Part shown: positions 1 through 5,857 of the stretch, in pieces
Layout: each line of letters opens with the position of its first letter
Numbering within the stretch: position 1 is the first letter of the stretch
Assembly: GCA_021443945.1 (NCBI GenBank)
Contig: JABUSF010000005.1
Location: forward strand, 46,355 to 57,039
Length of the DNA: 10,685 nt
DNA from: Ileibacterium sp.
Lineage (GTDB): Bacteria; Bacillota_I; Bacilli_A; Erysipelotrichales; Erysipelotrichaceae
Direction of reading: 5' to 3'
Notes under the pieces: generated by a model
The model's input: the letters and a program-made list of their open reading frames with translations, nothing else
The model's database searches: none
What the model was told of the DNA's origin: nothing
Made by a program: the position numbers and the translations under genes

Positions 1-84
1 CATTCATATGAATAGAAAAAGACTTTTAAATTCATAGGGAGAATGAAAAAAAACGGTCTTTCCAAAAAAGCCGGTCTGCAAAAA

Positions 85-114
85 TTGCCATTTATTTTTA
101 AACTATGATAGATT
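85..114 (+). promoter_or_regulatory. Putative promoter of the serS T-box transcript
   Basis: TTGCCA (85-90) is followed after 18 bp by TAGATT (109-114), a plausible sigma-A type pair. An alternative -10, TATGAT (104-109), has only a 13-bp spacer. Transcription would begin around 120, just before the base of T-box Stem I at 130, which supports the assignment. Bases 1-84 hold no gene that I can see, only one TCATATGA palindrome (4-11). Confidence 0.5.
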
Positions 115-120
115 ATAGGA

Positions 121-340
121 AATCTAAGACAGGGCTTAGTAACTGAATGGATATAGAAGAGACGGTACGGCTGGTGAGAGTATCGATAGAAATTCAGTGA
201 ATTCCACCCTGGAGTAAAAGGATGAATTTAACAGTATTCCTTTTCGGAGCTCTCCGTTACAGAGAAAGTGGTCTGCATGCAGACAATTAGGGTGGTACCG
301 CGAGACTCTCGTCCCTTTTATGGGCGAAGTCTCTTTTTTT
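121..340 (+). promoter_or_regulatory. T-box leader sensing tRNA-Ser, upstream of serS
   Basis: This is a classical transcriptional T-box riboswitch. Stem I closes with CAGGG (130-134) against CCCTG (207-211), and a second helix pairs ACTGAAT (142-148) with ATTCAGT (192-198). Between them is the specifier bulge, with the AGTA motif at 138-141 on the 5' side and GAATTCCA (199-206) on the 3' side. Read with the usual unpaired purine after the codon, the specifier is UCC (203-205), a serine codon that fits serS downstream. The Stem I apex has GCTGGTGAGAG (170-180). A perfect palindrome at 271-284 probably forms Stem III. The T-box proper, AGGGTGGTACCGCG, is at 289-302, and its AGGG can pair with CCCT at 313-316 to form the antiterminator. 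Uncharged tRNA-Ser is expected to stabilise read-through into serS. Confidence 0.95.
302..340 (+). terminator. T-box-controlled intrinsic terminator
   Basis: GAGACT (302-307) pairs with AGTCTC (328-333), and CGTCCC pairs with GGGCG inside the stem. Seven T residues follow (334-340). The 5' arm overlaps the T-box antiterminator, so the two structures are mutually exclusive. This is the off state when tRNA-Ser is charged. Confidence 0.92.
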
Positions 341-356
341 ATGAAGGAGGAAAAAT

Positions 357-1652
357 ATGCTTGATATTCGTTTTGTCAGAGAAAATCCCGATCTGGTAAA
401 AGAAAACATTAAAAAGAAATTTCAGGATCACAAGCTTGTTCTGGTTGATGAAGTCATTGAAAAAGATGCCCAGCTGAGAAAAACTCAGCAGCAGGCAGAT
501 GAGCTGCGTTCCAGAAGAAAAAAGATTTCCAAGGAAATTGGAAAGCTGATGGGCCAGGGAAAAAAAGACGAAGCTGAAGAAGTGAAAAAGGAAGTTGCTC
601 AGATTGCCGAACAGCTTTCTGAACTGGAAGTGGCTGAAGAACAGCTCAGAGAAGATGTTCTTAAAAACATGATGACCATTCCAAATATCATCGCTGATGA
701 TGTTCCATTAGGAAAAGATGACTCTGAAAACGTTGAGCTGCAGCGTTACGGTGAACCGGTGGTACCGGATTTCGAAATTCCTTATCATACCGATATTATG
801 GAATCTCTTGCCGGAATCGACTTGGATTCTGCAAGACGTGTAGCTGGAAATGGTTTCTACTATTTGATTGGAGATGTAGCCCGTCTGCATTCTGCCATTC
901 TTTCCTATGCACGAGACTTCATGATCGACAGAGGATTCACATATGTTATTCCTCCCTATATGATCCGCTCCAACGTTGTAAACGGCGTTATGTCTTTTGC
1001 TGAAATGGAAGGCATGATGTATAAAATCGAAGGTGAAGATTTGTACTTAATCGGTACATCTGAGCACAGTATGATCGGCAGATTTATCGATCAGATCATT
1101 GATGAAAAGGAACTGCCATATACATTAACTTCCTATTCTCCATGCTTCCGTAAAGAAAAAGGTGCTCATGGACTGGAAGAACGCGGGGTATACCGAATCC
1201 ATCAGTTTGAAAAACAGGAAATGATCGTCGTCTGCAAACCGGAAGAATCTGCTGAATGGTTTGTAAAACTTTACAACAACACCATCGACTTCTTCCGTAC
1301 TTTGGATATTCCAGTACGTGCTCTGGAATGCTGCTCTGGTGACCTTGCAGATCTGAAAACGAAATCTGTAGACGTGGAAGCCTGGTCTCCAAGACAGAAG
1401 AAATACTTTGAAGTTGGATCCTGCTCCAATCTCACAGATGCTCAGGCAAGACGGCTGAAAATCAGAGTAAAAGGCGAGAACGGTGAAAAGTATTACGCTC
1501 ATACTTTGAACAACACTTGTGTCGCTCCGCCAAGAATGCTGATTGCTTTCCTGGAAAACAATCTTCAGGAAGATGGCAGTGTTCTGATTCCTGAAGTACT
1601 GCAGCCATATATGGGCGGTAAAAAAGTACTCACTCCATCCAATAAGAAATAA
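357..1652 (+). CDS. serS: Serine--tRNA ligase (SerRS)
   Basis: Class II aminoacyl-tRNA synthetase that attaches serine to tRNA-Ser in the cytoplasm. The ATG is preceded by a strong AGGAGG (345-350). The product is 431 aa, normal for the family. Residues 1-110 form the charged helical N-terminal arm that grips the long variable arm of tRNA-Ser. The catalytic domain follows, with the serine-site motif GTSE at 233-236, motif 2 around FRKEKG (264-269) and the EVGSCSN signature at 352-358. Motif 3 lies near 385-401 and reads NNTCVAPPR rather than the more usual NGSGLAVGR. The usual TAE at the serine site is TSE here. These differences suggest a divergent SerRS subfamily, but the family assignment is secure and agrees with the UCC-specific T-box. 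No clear terminator separates it from the SRP RNA promoter downstream. Confidence 0.98.
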   Translation: MLDIRFVRENPDLVKENIKKKFQDHKLVLVDEVIEKDAQLRKTQQQADELRSRRKKISKEIGKLMGQGKKDEAEEVKKEVAQIAEQLSELEVAEEQLREDVLKNMMTIPNIIADDVPLGKDDSENVELQRYGEPVVPDFEIPYHTDIMESLAGIDLDSARRVAGNGFYYLIGDVARLHSAILSYARDFMIDRGFTYVIPPYMIRSNVVNGVMSFAEMEGMMYKIEGEDLYLIGTSEHSMIGRFIDQIIDEKELPYTLTSYSPCFRKEKGAHGLEERGVYRIHQFEKQEMIVVCKPEESAEWFVKLYNNTIDFFRTLDIPVRALECCSGDLADLKTKSVDVEAWSPRQKKYFEVGSCSNLTDAQARRLKIRVKGENGEKYYAHTLNNTCVAPPRMLIAFLENNLQEDGSVLIPEVLQPYMGGKKVLTPSNKK

Positions 1653-1682
1653 TCAGTCCGTCAGCAATCTCGTTGAATTGAA

Positions 1683-1711
1683 TTGACAAGGCTGGATGCC
1701 TTTGATAACAT
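1683..1711 (+). promoter_or_regulatory. Promoter of the SRP RNA gene
   Basis: A perfect -35 TTGACA (1683-1688) is followed by a 17-bp spacer and TAACAT (1706-1711). The predicted start at about 1717-1719 coincides with the first paired base of the SRP RNA stem, which supports both calls. Confidence 0.85.
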
Positions 1712-1716
1712 AACAA

Positions 1717-1804
1717 AGCTACAACAATGGTACCCAATGAAATGTGTCAGGTCGGGAACGAAGCAGCACTAAGTTGGCTCTGTCATGTGTTGTAGTTTTT
1801 TTTT
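1717..1804 (+). ncRNA. ffs: Signal recognition particle RNA, small bacterial type (scRNA/4.5S)
   Basis: RNA component of the signal recognition particle. It binds Ffh and targets ribosomes making membrane and secreted proteins. The conserved domain IV hairpin is visible: GTCAGG (1746-1751), a GGAA tetraloop, then GAAGCAGCA and the asymmetric loop bases. The terminal stem pairs CTACAACA (1719-1726) with TGTTGTAG (1788-1795), and CCAA (1734-1737) can pair with TTGG (1774-1777). Nine T residues (1796-1804) follow directly, so the terminal stem may double as the terminator. The mature RNA would be only about 80-88 nt, close to the shortest bacterial forms and much smaller than the long Alu-containing scRNA of Bacillus. 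The base pair closing the tetraloop is G-C rather than the usual C-G. In Bacillus subtilis the equivalent gene lies between tadA and dnaX; here it precedes tadA. Confidence 0.95.
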
Positions 1805-1937
1805 CGAAATCTGAACAATCAGATTGCATTCCTATTGATACCCATATTGGACGAAAAATGGCATACCATTCAATATCAATGCGCACTGTCAGTTCTGAAA
1901 ATATCAAGGCTGCGTGTTAAAAAAAGACAGAGATCCA

Positions 1938-1975
1938 AAGGAATTTCATTCAATATGGATGAAATTCCTTTTTTT
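1938..1975 (+). terminator. Strong intrinsic terminator upstream of tadA
   Basis: A perfect 12-bp stem pairs AAGGAATTTCAT (1938-1949) with ATGAAATTCCTT (1959-1970) around a 9-nt loop, followed by a T run to 1975. It terminates + strand transcription. The SRP RNA already has its own T tract at 1796-1804, so this is either a back-up or the end of a separate short transcript. Confidence 0.88.
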
Positions 1976-2050
1976 ATGGATTGAATTTAAATGTTTTCAG
2001 ATAAGCTGTGACGAATTCCGCCAGACATGATCCAATCATGAATAAAGACG

Positions 2051-2080
2051 TTCCATCCGCTTTCTGTGGTAATTTATATA
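2051..2080 (+). promoter_or_regulatory. Weak candidate promoter for tadA-dnaX-recR
   Basis: TTCCAT (2051-2056) lies 17 bp from the AT-rich hexamer TTATAT (2074-2079). The match is poor, but a promoter is expected between the terminator at 1975 and tadA. Confidence 0.3.
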
Positions 2081-2104
2081 AGTATAGGAAGCTGAGGAAA
2101 TGGT

Positions 2105-2581
2105 ATGGAATCCGTACACCAGAAATATATGAAAGAAGCTCTGCTGATGGCTCAGAAGGCAGAAAAGATGGATGAAGTTCCCATTGGATGCGTCATTGTG
2201 AAAGATGGGAAAATCATATCTTCTGCCTGCAATCAAAGAGAAACACTTCAGAATTCTACAGCTCATGCAGAAATTCTGGCCATCGAAGAAGCCTGTAAAC
2301 AGGTGGGATCCTGGAGACTGGAAGACTGTGATTTGTATGTCACTTTAGAACCATGCCCTATGTGTGCTGGAGCGATCATTCAATCCAGAATTCGTTCCGT
2401 TTATTTTGGCGCATTTGATCCGAAAGGAGGCTGTGCCTGCAGCTGCACTTCCCTGTTTGATCTTCCTCACTTTAATCATCATCCCATGTATTCAGGCGGA
2501 ATCATGGAAGAGGAATGTTCCGACATGCTGAAGCAGTTCTTCAGAAAGAAAAGAGAACAGAAGAAGAATAGGAATTCCTGA
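2105..2581 (+). CDS. tadA: tRNA-specific adenosine deaminase TadA
   Basis: Zinc-dependent deaminase that converts A34 to inosine in the anticodon wobble position of tRNA-Arg(ACG). The 158-aa protein has the complete cytidine/deoxycytidylate deaminase signature: H54-A-E56 supplies a zinc ligand and the catalytic glutamate, and P83-C-P-M-C87 supplies the two zinc-binding cysteines. N-terminal residues such as VPIG (25-28) are typical of TadA. GAGG (2094-2097) is 7 bp upstream of the chosen ATG. An ATG at 2100 is in another frame and soon stops. The gene sits 22 bp before dnaX, an arrangement also seen in Bacillus, and is probably co-transcribed with dnaX and recR. The C-terminus is a lysine/arginine-rich tail of no clear function. 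Confidence 0.95.
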   Translation: MESVHQKYMKEALLMAQKAEKMDEVPIGCVIVKDGKIISSACNQRETLQNSTAHAEILAIEEACKQVGSWRLEDCDLYVTLEPCPMCAGAIIQSRIRSVYFGAFDPKGGCACSCTSLFDLPHFNHHPMYSGGIMEEECSDMLKQFFRKKREQKKNRNS

Positions 2582-2603
2582 ATACTGAGAAAGGAGAATT
2601 ACA

Positions 2604-4349
2604 ATGTCTTATCAAGCGTTGTACAGAAAATATCGACCATCCTCTTTTGACGAAGTGGTTGGACAGCAGCACATCGTCAAAACGCTGCAGAATGCAATTG
2701 CACGAGACCGGATTGCACATGCCTATTTATTTGCAGGACCCAGGGGAACCGGTAAAACTTCCATTGCTAAAATATTTGCCAAGACACTGAACTGCACGAA
2801 TCCAGATCATGCTCCCTGCAATGAATGTGACAACTGTAAAGCCGCTGCCGAGCAGTCCCATCCGGATATCATTGAAATTGATGCTGCCAGCAATAACGGA
2901 GTGGATGAAGTACGGTCTCTTATTGAGCGCGTCAGCTATGCCCCTATGATGGGAAAATACAAAGTTTACATCATCGATGAAGTTCACATGATGACCACTG
3001 GAGCATTCAATGCTTTGTTAAAGACCATTGAGGAACCGCCAGCCCATGTGATTTTCATACTTGCAACTACAGAACCCCATAAAGTCATTCCTACAATCCT
3101 TTCCAGATGTCAGAGATTTGATTTCAGCAAAGTATCAGATGAAGAAATTACAGACCGGTTGAGCACCGTGTGTAAAGCAGAGAATATTGATTATGAAGAA
3201 GAAGCGCTGCAGCTGATCGCATCATTGAGTGATGGAGGAATGAGAGATGCATTGTCCATCCTGGACCAGAGTATTGCCTATTCACCAGATCATATTTCTC
3301 TGGATACGGTTCGTGAGATCTATGGAGTCGTTACGAAAAAGGATATTGGTGTGATCTTCTCTCAAATGAATGAGAAGGATATCGATCAGGCGGTTGTTTC
3401 GCTGCAGGAAATCTACAACAAGGGATTTGATCTGAAAAGATTCATTTCTGATTTCATTTCCCTGCTGAAAAACTCACTTTTGATGGATTTCAATGAGCAA
3501 ACCACATTAATCTCCAATTCAGAAAAAGAAATCCTCCATTCATATTTTCTTCAGATCGAATCTGAAAAGAGGGTGGATTTGGTAAGGGATTTAATGGAAA
3601 TCTACAATAAGTTAAGCTTTGCAAGCAATGTACTTGATTACATTGAAACAATCTTACTCAAGCATTCGTACAAAAAGCCTGAAAAATCAGATATCCAGTC
3701 CTATGAAGAACAGAAACCTGTCAGACCCGTTCAGAAATCAGTATCTGAAAAAAGATATGAATTACCGGTCTTCAGTCAAAATAGCCCTAAAAATAGCGGG
3801 AATCGGTCTCTCTCTCAAAAATTCTGGAAATCTGATGTTTCACGTGAAACATTTCAGACGAAATCTGAATTGAAAAAAACAGTGAAATTTGACGATGAAT
3901 TTCTTCTCAGCCTTCTCGTGGGAGCAGATAAAACCAATAAAAACCAGGATATGGAAAATCTGAAAAACGTAAATATATATATGAGCAATCTGGAATATGC
4001 AAAATTTGCAGCTTCCTTACGGAAATCTCAGATTATTGCCAGTGCAGATTCATATATATTAATCGGAGTGACGAATGACCTTCAGGCCAATGAAATCAAT
4101 GAACTTCAGAATGAAGCCGGTTATGAGGGATTTATGAAGGAAATTGCTGGCAAGCCGAAAAAATTATTTGCCATTGAAATTACCAGAGCCAGAAAACTGA
4201 TTGAACTGTTTAAAGAGAGAATGAAGAACAAGACACTTCCCTCCCCTGCTGTGATTGAGGTCTCACACGTTCAGGAAAAAGACAGCGGTCAGGAGCAGAT
4301 TGACTATCTGAAATCTGTATTTAAAGAACTGGAAATTGTAGAAGATTAG
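2604..4349 (+). CDS. dnaX: DNA polymerase III subunits gamma and tau
   Basis: AAA+ ATPase of the clamp-loader complex at the replication fork; it loads the beta clamp and couples polymerases. AAGGAG (2591-2596) lies upstream of the ATG. In the 581-aa product, Walker A is G45-P-R-G-T-G-K51-T52. The zinc module has C64, C72, C75 and C78. Walker B is around IIDEVH (123-128), the sensor 1 threonines are near 155-156, and the SRC arginine-finger motif is at 167-169. The lid and domain III continue to about residue 355. Residues about 360-425 form a polar, low-complexity linker rich in S, K, Q and E, followed by the tau-specific C-terminal region. The DNA of that linker carries a perfect parS site (codons 411-416) and, 21 bp further on, a run of seven A residues (3873-3879), where slippage in either direction would quickly reach a stop. 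A ybaB/ebfC gene does not follow; recR comes after 13 bp. Confidence 0.98.
   Translation: MSYQALYRKYRPSSFDEVVGQQHIVKTLQNAIARDRIAHAYLFAGPRGTGKTSIAKIFAKTLNCTNPDHAPCNECDNCKAAAEQSHPDIIEIDAASNNGVDEVRSLIERVSYAPMMGKYKVYIIDEVHMMTTGAFNALLKTIEEPPAHVIFILATTEPHKVIPTILSRCQRFDFSKVSDEEITDRLSTVCKAENIDYEEEALQLIASLSDGGMRDALSILDQSIAYSPDHISLDTVREIYGVVTKKDIGVIFSQMNEKDIDQAVVSLQEIYNKGFDLKRFISDFISLLKNSLLMDFNEQTTLISNSEKEILHSYFLQIESEKRVDLVRDLMEIYNKLSFASNVLDYIETILLKHSYKKPEKSDIQSYEEQKPVRPVQKSVSEKRYELPVFSQNSPKNSGNRSLSQKFWKSDVSRETFQTKSELKKTVKFDDEFLLSLLVGADKTNKNQDMENLKNVNIYMSNLEYAKFAASLRKSQIIASADSYILIGVTNDLQANEINELQNEAGYEGFMKEIAGKPKKLFAIEITRARKLIELFKERMKNKTLPSPAVIEVSHVQEKDSGQEQIDYLKSVFKELEIVED
3836..3851. promoter_or_regulatory. 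parS: parS centromere site inside dnaX
   Basis: TGTTTCACGTGAAACA is a perfect 16-bp palindrome identical to the parS consensus bound by ParB/Spo0J in Bacillus and most bacteria. ParB nucleates here, spreads and loads SMC for origin segregation. The site lies in the variable linker of dnaX, encoding D411-T416, where protein sequence is least constrained. It supports an origin-proximal location for the window. No parA or parB gene is in view. Confidence 0.93.
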
Positions 4350-4362
4350 AAGGTGGAAATAT

Positions 4363-4941
4363 ATGTATCCAGAAAAATTTGAAGACTTGATCATATCTCT
4401 CAGAAGACTGCCAGGAGTCGGTCAGAAAACTGCTGAGCGATATGCGTATGCCATTATGGGATGGGATGAAAACATCCAGAAAGGCCTCCAGGAGGCTCTA
4501 AAAGGGTTAAAAGACATTCATAACTGCCCAGTCTGTGGGAATATGACCGATCAGAAGATCTGCAGCATTTGTGAAGACGAAAACAGAGATTCTTCTCTGA
4601 TATGCGTTGTTCAGAATACGAAGGATTTGGCGGCCATTGAGCAGATTCAAACGTATAATGGCTTGTATCACGTGTTGAACGGGTTAATTAACATCAAAAA
4701 AGGCATTTTACCGGATCATCTGAATATTCAGGGATTGGAAGATCGATTAACGGATCAGACGAAAGAAATCATATTGGCATTAGATCCCAGCATCGAAGGA
4801 GAAACAACATCTTTATATATTGAAAAATTGTTAAAAGATAAAGTGAAAGTCACACGATTGGCATATGGAATTCCGGTTGGAGGACAGCTGGATTATGCGG
4901 ATCCACGAACTTTGACAAAAGCCATGGAAGGAAGAAGATAA
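4363..4941 (+). CDS. recR: Recombination mediator protein RecR
   Basis: RecR acts with RecF and RecO to load RecA on SSB-coated gapped DNA in recombinational repair. The 192-aa product has the standard length and order: a helix-hairpin-helix at about 13-29 (LPGVGQKTAER), a C4 zinc finger (C55, C58, C67, C70), a Toprim domain from about 79 to 170 with LDPSIEGETT (140-149), and the conserved C-terminal GIPVGG...DYADPRTL...AMEGRR. AGGTGG (4351-4356) is 6 bp upstream of the ATG. It is the third gene of the tadA-dnaX-recR cluster and is followed by a terminator. Confidence 0.98.
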   Translation: MYPEKFEDLIISLRRLPGVGQKTAERYAYAIMGWDENIQKGLQEALKGLKDIHNCPVCGNMTDQKICSICEDENRDSSLICVVQNTKDLAAIEQIQTYNGLYHVLNGLINIKKGILPDHLNIQGLEDRLTDQTKEIILALDPSIEGETTSLYIEKLLKDKVKVTRLAYGIPVGGQLDYADPRTLTKAMEGRR

Positions 4942-4977
4942 TTCTAATCTGAGCGGTCAGAGGAATTAGATATGAAA

Positions 4978-5005
4978 AGTCAGAGAGCAAATCTCTGGCT
5001 TTTTT
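4978..5005 (+). terminator. Terminator of the tadA-dnaX-recR unit
   Basis: AGTCAGAGA (4978-4986) pairs with TCTCTGGCT (4992-5000), with one G-U pair and a 5-nt loop, followed by a T run to 5005. It lies 36 bp after the recR stop. Confidence 0.9.
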
Positions 5006-5045
5006 AATACTGTTTACTCAAAAAGAAATAGGAGTTGGTGATCTG

Positions 5046-5182
5046 ATGATCAGAAATAAATTTACAGAAGATTCTTAAAAAAGCAGCAGGGATTTCATGA
5101 GAATCGGAAATTCAGACTGCAGGAAGAAAGAAAAAGAGAAGAGGAGGAAAGTATGTTTAGGAAAATCATAAATTTAGAATAA
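5046..5182 (+). pseudogene. Possible decayed small gene after recR
   Basis: An ATG at 5046 with nearby Shine-Dalgarno-like sequence (AGGAG 5030-5034, GGTGA 5037-5041) opens a 10-codon frame that stops at 5076-5078. A single-base shift near base 5060 would join it to a second open frame that runs on to a TAA at 5180-5182. That frame encodes a highly charged segment (QEERKREEE) ending in MFRKIINLE. The joined product would be about 45 aa. Inside it, a textbook AGGAGG (5142-5147) precedes an ATG (5153) with only 9 codons. I do not recognise the family, and the purine-rich composition could produce such frames by chance. Confidence 0.25.
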
Positions 5183-5207
5183 ATATAAGAATATCAGCAT
5201 GGTTTGG

Positions 5208-5762
5208 TCATATGATTAGTGAATAAATCTCAGAAGAGGTAAGAAAGAACAGAAAAACCTAAAATCAACTCATCTGACCGATCATAGGAATAAAATATGA
5301 AAAATCATGAAAAGAAAATAGAGAAAGAAGAAGAAAACAAAAATCATATGATCAAAAAGGAAAGGTAGGATTGATAGTTCTGAATTCAGATTTGAATGTG
5401 ATTTTTTAATCTGAATGTCAGAAAATACATTTCCGATCAAAAAATGAGAGAATTTATTTTCATATTCCATTCCTGTTTAAATCGAAATAGATATTTTTTC
5501 TCATATGAATTCTTTAAAATGATCGTAAAGAAATCTGAATTATAATATCTGAAGAATATGATTTTGCGAATCTATTTTCATATGTCGTAACAGGAAAGTC
5601 AACTTGAATGATATTTACTCTGATTCAAAATATGAATTCAGGTTTTTAATTTGACATGTCTGTTCCGAAAATAAATGTAGATAGGTTTCAAAAAATGAAT
5701 TCTGTATTACAATCATATGAGTAAGAAACAGATTACAACGATGTAGATAAACACTCATATGA
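5208..5762. repeat. Cluster of TCATATGA palindromes upstream of the HTH-coiled-coil gene
   Basis: Perfect copies of the 8-bp palindrome TCATATGA are at 5208-5215, 5344-5351, 5501-5508, 5713-5720 and 5755-5762, with a one-mismatch copy (TCATATGT) at 5578-5585. Three more perfect copies lie outside the cluster at 4-11, 6875-6882 and 7829-7836, the last two inside coding sequence. At this base composition well under one copy would be expected by chance in the window. The last two cluster members are centred about 107 and 65 bp upstream of the predicted transcription start of the next gene. Confidence 0.8.
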
Positions 5763-5787
5763 TCGGTAAGGTTTATGAACGTTTATA

Positions 5788-5817
5788 TTGGAATTCTTAA
5801 AAAGGCTGTGATATAAT
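5788..5817 (+). promoter_or_regulatory. Extended -10 promoter of the HTH-coiled-coil gene
   Basis: TTGGAA (5788-5793), an 18-bp spacer and a perfect TATAAT (5812-5817) are preceded by TG at the extended -10 position (TGATATAAT, 5809-5817). The predicted start near 5824 gives a leader of about 34 nt. Two TCATATGA sites sit upstream of the -35 element, in activator-like positions. Confidence 0.85.
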
Positions 5818-5857
5818 CCCACAGGCAAAAATCGGAATTTCATAGGAAGGTGACTTT

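Larger units (their letters stand above)
1805..2104. other. Gene-free stretch between the SRP RNA gene and tadA
   Basis: I see no convincing protein gene in these 300 bp. The first half can form nested hairpins: ATTGATA (1834-1840) with TATCAAT (1874-1880), or ATATTG (1844-1849) with CAATAT (1871-1876), around ATGG-CATA-CCAT (1858-1869). It ends in a strong + strand terminator (1938-1975). The second half holds a small palindrome, CATGAT-cca-ATCATG (2026-2040), and the likely tadA promoter. A short untranslated RNA from 1805-1975 is possible, but no clear promoter was found for it. Confidence 0.5.
5006..5857. other. AT-rich region without a convincing intact gene, carrying palindromic sites
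   Basis: Between the recR terminator and the helix-turn-helix gene I find no convincing intact gene. The region holds a possible gene relic (5046-5182), a cluster of TCATATGA palindromes (5208-5762) and a 12-bp palindrome TCTGAATTCAGA (5379-5390). It also has a possible hairpin, ATTCAGATT (5384-5392) with AATCTGAAT (5408-5416), a repeated TGTAGATA (5676-5683 and 5742-5749) and, at its right end, a strong promoter. Purine-rich tracts, for example around 5119-5150, stand out. The size and density of palindromes suggest a protein-binding region rather than an ordinary intergenic gap. Confidence 0.6.

Noticed and set aside
940..945. CATATG cores in serS (940-945), recR (4862-4867) and mutS (10000-10005)
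   Set aside because: They lack the flanking T and A of TCATATGA, so they were not counted with the palindrome set.
1125..1502. Long - strand frames within serS (1096-1392, 1125-1502)
   Set aside because: Antisense shadows with no ribosome-binding site and no recognisable domain, fully inside a certain gene.
3619..3873. 84-residue frame inside dnaX containing MFHVKHF
   Set aside because: It is a shadow of dnaX; the MFHVKHF string is just the parS palindrome read in this frame.
5282..5470. 62-residue frame on the - strand with a very hydrophobic, phenylalanine-rich C-terminus, like a small membrane peptide
   Set aside because: The composition simply mirrors the purine-rich + strand, the AGGA abuts the ATG without proper spacing, and it runs across a TCATATGA site. 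Kept only as a remote possibility.
5541..5546. Perfect TATAAT hexamer in the gene-free region
   Set aside because: No -35 element at proper distance and no gene downstream; expected by chance in AT-rich DNA.
5651..5683. TTGACA followed by AT-rich sequence, possible promoter
   Set aside because: No acceptable -10 at 16-18 bp spacing; the nearest TAGATA is 21 bp away.
5742..5750. TGTAGATAA, one mismatch from a DnaA box
   Set aside because: A single imperfect box (with a poorer TGTAGATAG at 5676) and no array of TTATCCACA sites; not enough to call an origin.
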